NCBI GenBank assembly: GCA_049999805.1
Contig: JBNGIO010006279.1
Location: 405,612-426,166, forward strand
Length of the DNA: 20,555 nt
Direction: 5' to 3'
Source: Folioceros fuciformis
Taxonomy: Eukaryota > Anthocerotophyta > Anthocerotopsida > Anthocerotales
Part shown: one piece after another, positions 1-9,302 of the stretch
Layout: each line of letters starts with the position of its first letter
Position numbering within the stretch: the stretch's first letter is position 1
Position numbers and translations under genes: made by a program
Notes under the pieces: generated by a model
What the model saw: only the letters and a program-made list of their open reading frames with translations
Database searches by the model: none
Told to the model about the DNA's origin: nothing

Positions 1-79
1 TATTTTGTTCCAAATAATCAAGGTCAGAATTATATTTTTCTTTCTTCAAAACAATCAAGGTCAGAAAAACATATAGTTT

Positions 80-390
80 CCTATATCGATCAATGTCTTC
101 TTCTTTTATTCGTTTAATATTTTTCTCAAATAAATCTCAAAAACTATTTGCTCTAGAACAATCGTATTCATATAAATATGTGATCTCCTCCATCGATCAA
201 TATCTTCTTCTTCTCTTCATTAAATATTTTTCTCAAATAAATCTCAAAAAATATTTGCTCAAGAACAATTGAATGTATATAAATATGTGATTTCCTCCAT
301 TGATCTAATCTTCTTTTATTCATTAAATATATTTTTCTCAAATATATCTTAAGGAAACAAAAAACCATCTTCCTTAGAAACAATGGAGTT
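80..390. repeat. AT-rich tandem repeat, ~105-bp period
   Basis: The string TCTCAAATA recurs at 124, 231 and 336, giving periods of 107 and 105. Each copy carries the same order of blocks: TCTCAAATAAATCTC, a TATTTGCTC stretch, AGAACAAT, ATAAATATGTGAT, CTCCAT(C/T)GATC and a TTCTTC run. There are two full copies, a degenerate third and a partial copy upstream. A shorter motif, ATCAAGGTCAGAA, occurs twice just before it (18-65). No coding signal is seen in 1-500. Confidence 0.7.
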
Positions 391-577
391 TAAATGTAGA
401 AACAATCAAGTTCAAACAAAGTGGTACATGGATCTCTTCTTTTTTCATTCATGGAATAGTTTGTCTATTAGATCTCCCAAAATATCTATGAGTTTTAATA
501 TATTTGTTTGTAATAATTAAACAATGGAAGATCGACTTGACAAGTATAGCCCATCGTAGAAGAACCATAGTTCAGAC

Positions 578-584
578 TATATAT
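578..584 (+). promoter_or_regulatory. Candidate TATA box of the EPFL-type gene
   Basis: TATATAT at 578-584 lies in otherwise mixed sequence about 140 bp before the putative leader-intron donor. A start of transcription near 610 would give a leader of about 110 nt before the intron. The call rests on motif and position only. Confidence 0.35.
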
Positions 585-719
585 GTTGGCCTCCTGTGCT
601 CACTTCTCAAGGTCTCCAGTGCTTGGTTCATTGAGCTCATTCCTCAAGCCTCTCAAGTGCTTGGTTCATCGTGCTGCTCTGTTTTCAAGCCTCGGAGAGC
701 AAGTCGTGTAGCTATTCTT

Positions 720-900
720 GTAAGTTTTGTCTTTGTTGTATGTTAGTGATTGTCTTCTTGCCCATGTATCGCAATGTTTTTGTTTTTCTCATCCAGTAGT
801 GTGGGTTTTATGTTTGACATGGTATTCGAGCTTTGTATCATGATTCATGTCTTTTCTTGTGTTATGTCTAATGTGATCATGTTTTGTTATTTGATTGTAG
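720..900 (+). other. Probable 5' UTR intron of the EPFL-type gene
   Basis: A donor CTT|GTAAGT at 720 and an acceptor TTGATTGTAG| ending at 900 frame a T-rich 181-nt stretch. The likely start codon lies only five bases after the acceptor. The coding frame is also open through this stretch, but the upstream residues look like translated intron, so an intron in the leader is the simpler reading. Confidence 0.55.
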
Positions 901-905
901 AATCA

Positions 906-1223
906 ATGGCGCGCAAGAGTGTAAACATTGTTTCCTCCGTGGGTGTGGCAGTCCTCTTTCTGGGCATCTACATTTCGATGCTCATGAGCAATGTGCCTAC
1001 TGCTCGTGCGGAGTATGACATTTTGTGTCGTCCTGTCAATTGTTATCATTCGGTGTTTGATCATCTTCCAATTCCGACTTCAAGGCCTCCCAAGTGCGAC
1101 AAGCGATGCAAGGATTGCGAGCCATGTAAGTTGGTGGAGTTGGTGGATTGTAACAATGATTCTGGTAATGGGACGATTACTGGTTGGGGCTGCGCGTGCA
1201 ACAAGAAGGTGTATTACTGTTAG
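906..1223 (+). CDS. EPF/EPFL-type secreted cysteine-rich signalling peptide
   Basis: This encodes a 105-residue preprotein. Residues 1-35 form a signal peptide: basic start (MARK), hydrophobic core around 8-28, and a likely cleavage after ARA. The C-terminal part carries the hallmark of the EPIDERMAL PATTERNING FACTOR family: RPPKC, then C-x3-C-x2-C-x2-C (Cys64, 68, 71, 74), a loop, and a W-x-C-x-C pair (Cys96, 98). EPF peptides act in the apoplast on ERECTA-family/TMM receptors to set stomatal spacing and growth. Ten cysteines lie after the signal peptide (41, 46, 64, 68, 71, 74, 82, 96, 98, 105). Cys82 recalls the extra cysteines of EPF1/EPF2, while Cys41, Cys46 and the terminal Cys105 are unusual. 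The ATG at 906 is chosen because it directly follows a good splice acceptor and starts a signal peptide. I cannot assign a subfamily. Confidence 0.72.
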   Translation: MARKSVNIVSSVGVAVLFLGIYISMLMSNVPTARAEYDILCRPVNCYHSVFDHLPIPTSRPPKCDKRCKDCEPCKLVELVDCNNDSGNGTITGWGCACNKKVYYC

Positions 1224-1359
1224 CTCGTAGCTCCGGGTGATTACTACCTTGGTTACAGATGATTTCAAAAGCGAGAATCATGGGTTGTGTATCCGTTTCC
1301 GAGATGGATGTTTTGTTTGTCTGGTCAGTTTTGACTGTCATCCGTCTCTGGTGATTAGT

Positions 1360-1365
1360 AATAAA
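1360..1365 (+). terminator. Poly(A) signal AATAAA of the EPFL-type gene
   Basis: AATAAA lies 137 bp after the stop codon, at the expected place for plant 3' end formation. The stretch 1366-1587 between this signal and the stop codon of the converging VPS9A gene holds only the two 3' ends; I see nothing else there. Confidence 0.55.
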
Positions 1366-1587
1366 GATTTCTCGCGTTGATTTTTTCCGTCTCACCGCAA
1401 TCTTGGACTTCACGGGCTTTCAGTACTGAACACTGCGATGTCCAGAGAAACCTAGGGCAACTCACTTTGCTGAAAACTGTCATGTCCAATAATTTCTTCG
1501 CACGTACAAATTCACACCCCAGCTTTGGCCGCACTCCAAACATGTCTCTGCCAAACTGTCGAGTGTTTCACAGTATTACAAAGTGGG

Positions 1588-3823
1588 TCAGACTGTGTCA
1601 CCAGAATGTGGTTCAACAGTCTCATTCAACAGGTCGGCCTCCTTAAGAGAAGGTGGTTTCACAAGCTGATCATACGGTGGTTGCACACGCTCATCAGAAT
1701 GTGGTTCTACAGGCTCATCAGAATGCGGTTCTACAGGGTCATCAGAATGAGGTTCCAGAAGCTCATCAGAATGAGGTTCCAGAAGCTCATCAGAATGCGG
1801 TTCCACAGGCTTATCAGAGTGTGGTTCCACAGGCTCATCAGAATTCGGTTCCACAGGCTCATCAGAATGGGGTTCCACAGGCTCATCCGAACGCGGTTCG
1901 ACAACATCATGAGAGTCTGGTTGAGCTGCCGGGATTGTTCCACCTGCGGCTGTCTTGCTCCCAGAGACGAGAACGTCTCGGCCCCCCAACAAGACCGAGT
2001 CCTCTACTGACTTTGGAACCGTCGCACCAAGGAAGGTCTCACTTTCTCGGTGTCTGGACTGAGAACCCTCAACAAGTTCAGGATCAATGAAGCGCTCTTC
2101 CAAGCTCCCCGCCGTTGCTATGGAATGGTCTCCCCCTTCAGTACCGGCAGAGCCTGCCGCCACGACCGCTCCGTCTGTGGTTTGCGTAGATACAGAATGG
2201 ACAGCTCTGACGGCCTCTACAGCTTTGCTGAGAGCAGCGTACTTCAACACAAGCTCCTTGTATTCAGCCAGAAGATGCGCGACATCACCAACTGTTAAGT
2301 CCCCCGCCCTGGCATACAGAAATCGGTATTGCTTTTGTATCTCTCCCCGGACAGACACGTTCGCCTCCTCCGCCACTTTGGTCGAAGTAGATGGTATTGG
2401 AGGTAATCTCTCCGTGACAGACTTGACCTGCCTTTCCTCATCCTGGGGAGCCGGCTTCGGCAACTTCACCTGCCCTTCCTCATCCTGGGCAGCAGGTTTC
2501 GGAGACTTGGCCTGCCTTTCCTCATCCTGGGCAGCAGGCTTCGGAGACTTGACCTGCCTTTCCCCATCCTGACCACCTGCATCCTTTCCAACTACAGCAT
2601 CTGGTATCTTATCCACAGCATCAGCAGGCCGTCGCATCCTCCTTTCGAACTCCTCTGGATCCATGGAGAGTGAAGTAGCAGTAAGACACCGAATGAAGGT
2701 TTCTGCAGAAACCATATTGGTAAAGAAGTATGCTGTTTCTGAAACCAGGCGTGACTGATGTCGATACCGTTGAATGAAAAGCAGATTGGAATGCAGTTGA
2801 GGTGGATTAGCCTAAAACAACATCAAGCCAACGAAACCAATCACCAATCTGCTTCTCTCTATCTATCCGAAGGAACACCAGACCAGCTAGAAGGGGTGAG
2901 AGAGTTGATACTTTGATAACAACATAGATGAGCACTGGCAGGAAATCATCAGCTCCGGGTGGGTTGTTGTGGGTAGCCATGGATTCATTGAGCAAAATGT
3001 TGTTGATCATGGTGCAGCAATTGAGGATGCAGACCACTTTGTTCCTGGGGGCCTTGAACGTATTGATCTTCTGCAACTCCTTTTGTGCCAACTGAGGAAC
3101 AAGAAGAAGAATAACAAGAAGAAAAACATGACACAGGGTCTGAAACTCCGCAGAAACTAACTTGCCTGAAGCAACTATACCGCAAGGCACAAAAGTGGTG
3201 GGACAAGCTTCTCACAAGCAAGGACGGTTCATTGTTCATTGCTGACGGTATATCCAAGTGCTCAGGACGAATAAACTGCTGCAGGCAAGATATCTTGTCC
3301 GACAGCTCCTGGTCGATCTCCTTGTCTTCCTCAGACTGCGGAAATGCTCGAGAGTACAGCTTCAACATGAGATACCTCTCAATACCCTACACATAATCCA
3401 GCAAGGTCTCCATGAGCGGCAATCTCCTGCCCTCGTGTCTAGGAGCCAGACGTGCTGCGGAAAGCACGTCTGCGGAAGAAAGCATTCAGGGGAGAGCCAG
3501 GCACACACCTCTCCAGTAGTCTCGATGTCCTCCTCGGACGCCCCTGCCCACATCGGGTGCGCCCTGAAAGCTTCCTCCATGTTTTTGACGAATTCTTGCA
3601 CACTCCTGCTGTCCTTCTCCGGATCGGGAGGGCTTGACAGGAAAGCGAATATGAAACTGTAAGGCAAAGAGAGTGAGCATGGTCTAACCAAGGCAAAGCA
3701 AGCAAAGCCAACATCCAATTCAAAACGAAGCCATCACCTTCTGATGGCTTTGACGATATCCGCAAGGGATGGATGCCGCATGCGTTCCAGAAACTCATGG
3801 AAATTGTAATCGTAGCTCTCCAT
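1588..3823 (-). CDS. VPS9A: VPS9A-type Rab5 guanine nucleotide exchange factor with repetitive acidic/proline-rich tail
   Basis: Five coding exons on the minus strand: 3823-3738, 3656-3509, 3386-3216, 3091-2912 and 2811-1588. All have GT-AG introns of 81-124 nt and join in frame to 602 residues. In plants VPS9A activates all Rab5 (RHA1/ARA7/ARA6) GTPases on endosomes. The N-terminal helical region (1-78: HEFLERMR, DPEKD, AFRAHPMW) and the VPS9 domain (about 79-235: LQQFI-PE-LDI, CILNCC, GADDFLPVLIYV, NLLFIQRYR, YFFTN) match the family in order. Asp183 of GADDF is the expected catalytic acid; Tyr211 lies in the conserved QRYR. A further plant VPS9A motif, YARAGDLTVGDV...EYKELVLKY, is at about 361-386. 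Two repeats, described separately, lengthen the tail to 602 residues against about 520 in Arabidopsis as I recall. The gene is divergent from the HMA-like gene. Family assignment is secure; splice sites are by eye. Confidence 0.92.
1651..1902 (-). repeat. 24-bp coding minisatellite (EPVEPHSD) in the VPS9A tail
   Basis: About ten near-identical 24-bp units encode an octapeptide with consensus EPVEPHSD (residues about 499-582). The central units are nearly identical and both ends are degenerate (EPRSD, QPPYD, KPPS). As the unit is a multiple of three, the array stays in frame and also opens two other frames, which yields shadow ORFs. The peptide is acidic, proline-rich and likely disordered. 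Confidence 0.9.
2422..2571 (-). repeat. 42-bp coding repeat (KSPKPAAQDEERQ) in VPS9A
   Basis: Four imperfect 14-residue units of the type DEERQ(A/V)KSPKPAAQ occupy residues about 276-325, between the VPS9 domain and the conserved YARAGDL motif. They are highly charged and alternate acidic with Lys-Pro segments, as in a flexible linker. Confidence 0.85.
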
Positions 3824-3835
3824 GGCCGCTCACTC

Positions 3836-3872
3836 CGATTTCGATTTCGACTTCGATTCCGATTCAAATTCC
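3836..3872. repeat. Hexamer microsatellite (TTCGAT)n in the VPS9A leader
   Basis: Imperfect TTCGAT units lie 13 bp before the VPS9A start codon, so within its probable 5' UTR. A second simple run of GCGAA/GCGAG units occurs at 4240-4275. Confidence 0.65.
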
Positions 3873-4558
3873 AAAACCAATTCCCCACAGTGTGGTGCAT
3901 CTCTCAGCCAGATCCAAGGCACACAGCCCAATGTAGCCTCCCTGGTGTGCCGAGAGATGGCTTCATCTAGCGCATGCACCGGACCAGCGCTGCTGCCAAT
4001 CCATGGCACCCAACCCACGCCTGTCCAGCAGCAGCTGCAGCTTGCACACCAGTGTGTCGCGAGGGCATAGCGATGTGCAAGGGCGATAAAGAGAAGGCGA
4101 TGAATGAAGAGGAAGTTGAGGCACAGACCTAGCTAGTCTAACGACGACGATGGCCGGAAGGACTCCTAGTCTATGTTTGTGTTTATGTGTGTCTTTGAGC
4201 CTAATCGTCTGAAATGGCTGACACGTGAAAGAACAAAACAAAAAAGCGAAGCGAAGCAAGCGAGCGAGCGCAAGCGTGCCGTGCCGTTCTGGGCCGTGCC
4301 TTATAAACCTTATGGAGGAGACAGTATATAAACCTACAGTTTTAGTGCAAGGCAAGGAATGGAAGAGAAGAAACAGAGAGCAGAACCAAAGCGGGCAGGT
4401 GCAAGCGCAATAGCAATAGCAATAGTAGTACAGTAGTTCTCCATAGAGTAGCCTGCAGGTCCTAGGGCGGATCGGGAAGGCCGGAGCTTGGGCTTGCGCC
4501 TGCGATTGCGCGTTTCGTTTGCCTTGTGCTTTTGTGCCTTCGTGCGCCGAGAGACCAC

Positions 4559-4658
4559 NNNNNNNNNNNNNNNNNNNNNNNNNNNNNNNNNNNNNNNNNN
4601 NNNNNNNNNNNNNNNNNNNNNNNNNNNNNNNNNNNNNNNNNNNNNNNNNNNNNNNNNN
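4559..4658. other. Assembly gap of exactly 100 N
   Basis: The round length suggests a placeholder of unknown true size. It lies just before the start codon at 4675, so part of the leader or an upstream in-frame ATG could be missing. Confidence 0.95.
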
Positions 4659-4674
4659 GGCAGTCCGATTTGCC

Positions 4675-5557
4675 ATGGCGGCGGCTGCATTTGCCGCAGG
4701 CGCGGTGGTGCCGCGGGCTGTATCTCGCGCCGCGCCGGCCACCTCCTCGGGTTGTGCGCCGTGCGGGGTGCGGGTGAGCGGGATCACGAGACCCCGGGCC
4801 GCGGCCTCGAGCCTGGGCCGCAGGAGGCCGGCAGAAGAGCTGCAGCAGGAGAGCGGATCACGGGGGCCGTGGCAGGTGGTTCGGTCGCTGGTGCAGGAGG
4901 CGGAGCAGGCGGAGGCGGACCAGGAGGCTGCGGATGGAGCGCCTGCTGGCGTTCAGGAGACCATAACCATGTTCTTCAAGGTGCGTGCGCATCCGCCGCT
5001 GGTGTCGGGCTTCTGCTTGCTTTCACGCAACTGCATTGTCGCCGCTCATGCTGTTGTTTTGCAGGCGGAAGGCAGCCTGAGCGAGGCAGCTGTGCCTAAG
5101 GTGCAGACGGCGCTGGAGGTGAGAATTAGTGCGATTTCGTTGCTCTTTGCCTTTGCCTTTGCGTTGCCCTTGCCTTTGCCTTTGCGTTGCCCCAAGGGAA
5201 GGAATATAAGTCCGGGGTGGCCTGTGCAGGCGCTGGATGGTGTGAGCCATGTCAAAGTGTATGTGGCAGAAGGAACTGCAACTGTAGAGGTGTGTGGATT
5301 GCCCTCCATCTTTTCTCTGCAAAGTTTACCATTCGCTTAGCGACCCGAGCATGGCTTACGGTATGTGTGTGGTGTCATGGCAGCTAACGAAGCAGAGCCT
5401 TGTCCAAGAGTCTGGAGTAGCATCAGGTCTAGTTGAAGTTATCCAATCTAATGGCTTTAAAATGCAAGCGTTAAATTTAGGATTTGATGATGACAATGAT
5501 GACGATGATAGTTTGTATTCCTACGATGATACGGCTGAGGAGGAAGTATCCACTTAA
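4675..5557 (+). CDS. Plastid-targeted HMA-fold-like protein without the CxxC metal site
   Basis: Four exons (4675-4980, 5065-5118, 5230-5289, 5384-5557) with GT-AG introns of 84-111 nt, all in phase 0, give 197 residues. Residues 1-50 are rich in Ala, Ser and Arg with almost no acidic residues, typical of a chloroplast transit peptide. Residues about 55-95 are charged and probably linker. Residues about 97-172 read like a heavy-metal-associated domain (beta-alpha-beta-beta-alpha-beta: VPKVQTALEALDGVSHVKVYV, ATVEL, LVEVIQSNGFKMQAL), but the metal-binding MxCxxC loop is replaced by GSLSEAAV. Hence copper or zinc carriage is not supported. The tail (174-197) is strongly acidic (DDDNDDDD, DDTAEEE). 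I believe conserved plant homologues exist but know no proven function. The ATG is chosen for its strong context (GCCATGG) and the transit peptide that follows. Confidence 0.75.
5145..5192 (+). repeat. Duplicated 24-bp pyrimidine-rich unit in intron 2
   Basis: A TTGCCTTTGCCTTTGCGTTG unit occurs twice back to back inside the second intron of the HMA-like gene, ahead of its acceptor. It thickens the polypyrimidine content of this intron. Confidence 0.6.
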
Positions 5558-6485
5558 TTCAACTGATTCTACTCGCGACAGACTACCCACATCTCACCAT
5601 CGCGTAGTGTTTGCTTCCTCGGTGCTCCTAATGGTTTCCGTACTGGGGATTCCGGGTGCCCCAACGGCCATCTGGGTTGGGGGGCATCTAAAGGATTGTG
5701 TAGTGGGTATCCAACCGTCGTATTCTCAGCACATAGTTCATCGCGAAACAGCGTCAAGCATTGAGGCCCGAAGTCCGTCCTCAGAGATATGTATGGCATC
5801 CACAGCAGGTTCGCCGGCTCTGCTTCAAGCTTTATGTATAAAATCCAATCCAGTGGTCCCGCCACATTCCAGCATCCAAGGGTACTTCCGTGTTTGACTA
5901 AATGGCTAGACACAGGTAACTCTCATCAGCCTATGAAGCGCTATGTATATATGTACACGCAAGGCACCCTGTACTGCTCTTGACGACCGACCGTCTTAAA
6001 CCGGTATCCACAATCGACCTGGTCGGGACTCCCTTACAAATTCCACTTCAGTAGGCTGCCGAAGTCCACATAACCCTTCCAGAGGAGCAACCTGTCACGC
6101 ATGTTTGGGCACCAAATGCACCAGCTTATCATCAATACGTGTAGAAGAAAGCTAGAAGGCATATCCTAAACTGCGTATGCTTCACTCGTGACTGTGTCAG
6201 CTAGTCTATTTCTGTCAGATCACGCCATACTACAAAACACTCTTAATTAGGATTCATGAGCAGCACTCGGTCACCAGTACAATCTGTTCCTTGTCCGTAT
6301 GAATACTGTGTATTCTCAGCTGCATTCCTCCAATAGGGTATCAGATTTAGTCTCAGATTTAATCTCAAGTACAGACAATTGTCTATGGATACCCCTCCCT
6401 CATACTCAAGACTGCACCTCAGTTTAAGAAATAACATAGCGCACCGGTGGAACCATACGGCCACCCACACAAACTCTCAATGCAA
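5558..6485. other. Intergenic region between converging 3' ends; nothing recognised
   Basis: This 928-bp stretch lies between the stop codons of the HMA-like gene (+) and the ATP-grasp-like gene (-). It must hold both 3' UTRs. I found no canonical AATAAA in a convincing place on either strand and no frame with recognisable protein. A TCAGATTTA(G/A)TC direct repeat at about 6340-6366 is minor. Confidence 0.6.
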
Positions 6486-9087
6486 TCAGAAAACCTCCAG
6501 CATGGGTAACTTTCTTTTCCCCTGCATCATCCAACCCTCCATTAGCAGTCTGACATTTGTTTCATATTCCATATCGTTCATTAGGCTCTAAGGTTAGGGA
6601 AGTTACACTAAACCAACAGAGGACGACAAGTGAGAGACATACCAGAGGTTGCGCCTTCTCTACTTTCTCCTCCAATTCAGCTGCTAGCCTCTCTTCCTCC
6701 GTCTCAACTTCCTTCTCAGCGGCCTTGGAGCGACATCCGTTTTCCAAGGGGGGCACAGGTGGCAGCATGGGTGGATGCAGCTGGGTTGGGAAAAGCTCCG
6801 CTAACAATTTAGGGTCCGGATTGAGTGACTGGAACAGTTTTAACCCAAAGTTACCCTGCAACGAACATGCCCATCAATGTTTGCAACTGTATTAAGAAAA
6901 ACGCGTTATCACACACAAAACTGGCAATTCTAAGTCCTCCTGTTACCTTCGGAGTTATAAGTTTGCAAGCCAATCCATCTATAGCAGATACAGCTAAAAC
7001 TGTCTGCAGCACACAATTACCCCCTCAGTAGGATCAAGGAGGAAAATAATCTTAGCTCAAGAAGAGAACAGCGAGCAAAACAATTTTATGTCGAAACAGG
7101 TTTTCATGAGGTATCCTGTCGTGCTACTACCTGCATGTATGCTTCGATGAGATCATCAACACCAATGCCGATGCGATTAAAATCTCGACTATCCATCAAG
7201 AGCAATCGCTCCGTCTCAGTTCCCCATGAACCATCCGCGTTCTGCGTGGCCACCAACAAAAGTGTGAGAAACTGCAAACAAGGACTTCACACAATCTCTA
7301 CACCACGATGTGAAATTTACGGACCCTGAAGGACAGGTTGGTTCCAAGCATATCCCAGGACTGCGTTCCAGCATCCAACTTCTCAGCCAAAGGTAGACGG
7401 GCCCGTCTTGCATATATTGCAACCGGGAAAAAACCTTCCGGTGACGAACCGATCATGAGCCTCAGATCAGCTGNNNNNNNNNNNNNNNNNNNNNNNNNNN
7501 NNNNNNNNNNNNNNNNNNNNNNNNNNNNNNNNNNNNNNNNNNNNNNNNNNNNNNNNNNNNNNNNNNNNNNNNNCCCTTCAAATTTGGTATAGTCCCAACG
7601 TGGTATAGCCTCCCAGCTCCGGCAACTGAGCTCCATCCATTGTTCCCTATCAGAGCCTGTAATTCAGGGTGAGTATACAAAATAGAACCACCAACTGGTA
7701 AACGCGAAATGGCCCCGACAGCGTAACTATCCTAGTCAACGCTTTATTCCGAGCAACGAAAACCCAACCTGCACAATAAAACGATCATAACGATGTTCGA
7801 TGTCCATAAACTGTTTCAATTCCGCCTCGTGCGTTATAGTCCAGACGCCTTGTCCGGCATTTGCATATGGTACTTTCACGACTGCCAATCCCCCCATTCT
7901 TCGCACCCACAACGGAACCTCTGGTTTTGCGACGTCCCAAATCGTCTCCGGGGTATGGATTGTCAAGCCAGTACCAGCAATATCGGCGTTGTGAAGGTCA
8001 TAGGCCTTGGCTGCCAGCATTTTGTTGCGTCCTCCGGCAAGGCAAGCAAGCACAGGGTTGAAGATCAAAGTGCGCGTAATAGGAGGGATGCGAGACCACG
8101 GTCGCTGGGTAACATATCGTAATGCAGCACGAACTGGCTCCCATTTCTCTTCTCCGAGTGCGTTCAGCCCGTTGCCCATAGCACTGCCATTTGAAGATCC
8201 GAGTCCTTGGGATCTGTGTACCAGATTAGATGTGCATATCTCAAGAACACCATCCTCTCTGCACCGAACTTTGGGATGAGGGTCATCTGCATAGCACGGA
8301 GCCAAATAGACAGACTCCCCTGCAAGATCTGCCAGCACAGCAGCATAGCCTGAAGCTTCCATTTTGTTCTTATCATAAAATACTGCTAGCTTCCCTTCCG
8401 GCAGAACCTCGCCGTTAAACTTCCCGGCCCGAAGAGACGGCATAAATGCTTTCTCCAGCAATGTACGGTAGCCTGCATGCTCCATATCTTCATTTGCGAG
8501 AGGCATAGACTTCTGACCAGATGGGCATGAATTCGTCTCTACGACTACTAGTCGTTTCTGACCCCGATCTGAAGTGGTCGCAAATAGGTCCGCTCCACCC
8601 CATTGAAAGTAACTGCAAACACAATGCCGCAACAGCCAGCTTCACAGACGATTCTTGAAACCTCATGACGAAGCGGAGTAGGCAAACGTCTAAACCTCTA
8701 GGTCATTACAACTACAAAAGATCTATCCGCATCCGCAGCTATGCTAGCAATGTATAGAAGTCAAGCCGAGATATGTACAAATATGCACTCTGAGCAAGAA
8801 CTCAGAGCTGATGATTGCACTCGTGGCGAACCATACCGTGTACTATGCGCCAAAACCTTCACCACTGCTTCGTGATTGGCCTCAGGATGAAGATGGCAAT
8901 ATCGCTTAGCAATACGCTCGTTGCCAAGACATAGAAAAGAGCGGACAAGCGGATGAATTTGAGCGTTCAAAACGCGGGGATAGAAGTGATCGGCCGGCTC
9001 AAACGTCCCCTGCTCAACCAGCTCCACTTGACGATCAAAACAGTAGGCAGGTGAGGACACGACAGGCTGCTCTATACCGGCTCCCAT
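6486..9087 (-). CDS. Uncharacterised ATP-grasp-like plant protein (interrupted by gap)
   Basis: Exons on the minus strand: 9087-8837, 8612-7769, 7656 into the gap, out of the gap to 7325, 7241-7131, 7003-6947, 6855-6643 and 6521-6486. About 580 residues are visible; some are lost in the gap. Landmarks: [16 protein letters not shown] (from residue ~89), [16 protein letters not shown] (~105), a [16 protein letters not shown] segment like the nucleotide-binding loop of ATP-grasp ligases (~333), then [23 protein letters not shown], and after the gap [16 protein letters not shown] and [21 protein letters not shown]. Near the C-terminus an acidic coiled coil ([16 protein letters not shown]) precedes a short last exon ending LPMLEVF. 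Two acceptors have open in-frame alternatives (7731 rather than 7656; 7271 rather than 7241). I chose those giving introns of 112 and 83 nt, like their neighbours. Ligase activity is inference; substrate unknown. Confidence 0.78.
7474..7573. other. Assembly gap of exactly 100 N inside the ATP-grasp-like gene
   Basis: The reading frames on the two sides do not agree across 100 bases, so the gap size is arbitrary or an intron lies in it. Part of the coding sequence between [11 protein letters not shown] and ADLRLMIG is missing. Confidence 0.95.
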
Positions 9088-9294
9088 CTCTCTGACGCTC
9101 TTGTATCAAACTTGTTCCCAAAACGCGGCCGCCAGCCTCCGTCCGTTCGTGGCCTGGATTAGGTGCTGCTCTTTATCTTCACAACGCGCCTCCGAATTGC
9201 CTTGCCAAGTTCAGAATTGGACTCCCGTCCTCCATCAGTGGGAGAAGAAAATCTCCCAATGATGTGAACTTGCCCTCGAGCACAACGTACCGCA

Positions 9295-9302
9295 ATATAT
9301 AG
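9295..9302 (-). promoter_or_regulatory. Candidate TATA box of the ATP-grasp-like gene
   Basis: TATATATT on the minus strand lies about 210 bp before the start codon at 9087, giving a plausible leader of roughly 180 nt. A longer leader with an intron, fed from the GC-rich area near 10 kb, is an alternative: an acceptor-like GCGTCAG lies just upstream of the ATG. Confidence 0.35.

Larger units (their letters stand above)
3824..4674. promoter_or_regulatory. Divergent promoter region between VPS9A (-) and the HMA-like gene (+)
   Basis: The two start codons face away from each other, 851 bp apart including the 100-N gap. TATATAAA at 4325-4332 is a good plus-strand TATA box and would place transcription start near 4360. 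On the minus strand TTTATAAG at about 4301-4309 could serve VPS9A. The stretch also has short repeats (AATAGC runs at 4407-4428). No convincing ORF is present; the long frames crossing the gap are artefacts of N. Confidence 0.5.

Noticed and set aside
1525-2090. Long plus-strand frames rich in RMRFHRLIR and VPQAHQN repeats
   Set aside because: They are shadows of the 24-bp in-frame repeat of the VPS9A tail on the other strand; a unit divisible by three opens several frames at once.
4488-5340. Frames crossing the first N gap on both strands
   Set aside because: They exist because N bases contain no stops; the real exon starts at the ATG at 4675 after the gap.
7657-7731. Extra in-frame coding stretch ([15 protein letters not shown]) at the start of exon 3 of the ATP-grasp-like gene
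   Set aside because: It is open and in frame, but would leave an intron of only 37 nt; the acceptor at 7656 gives 112 nt and a better match of [12 protein letters not shown] to the expected continuity.
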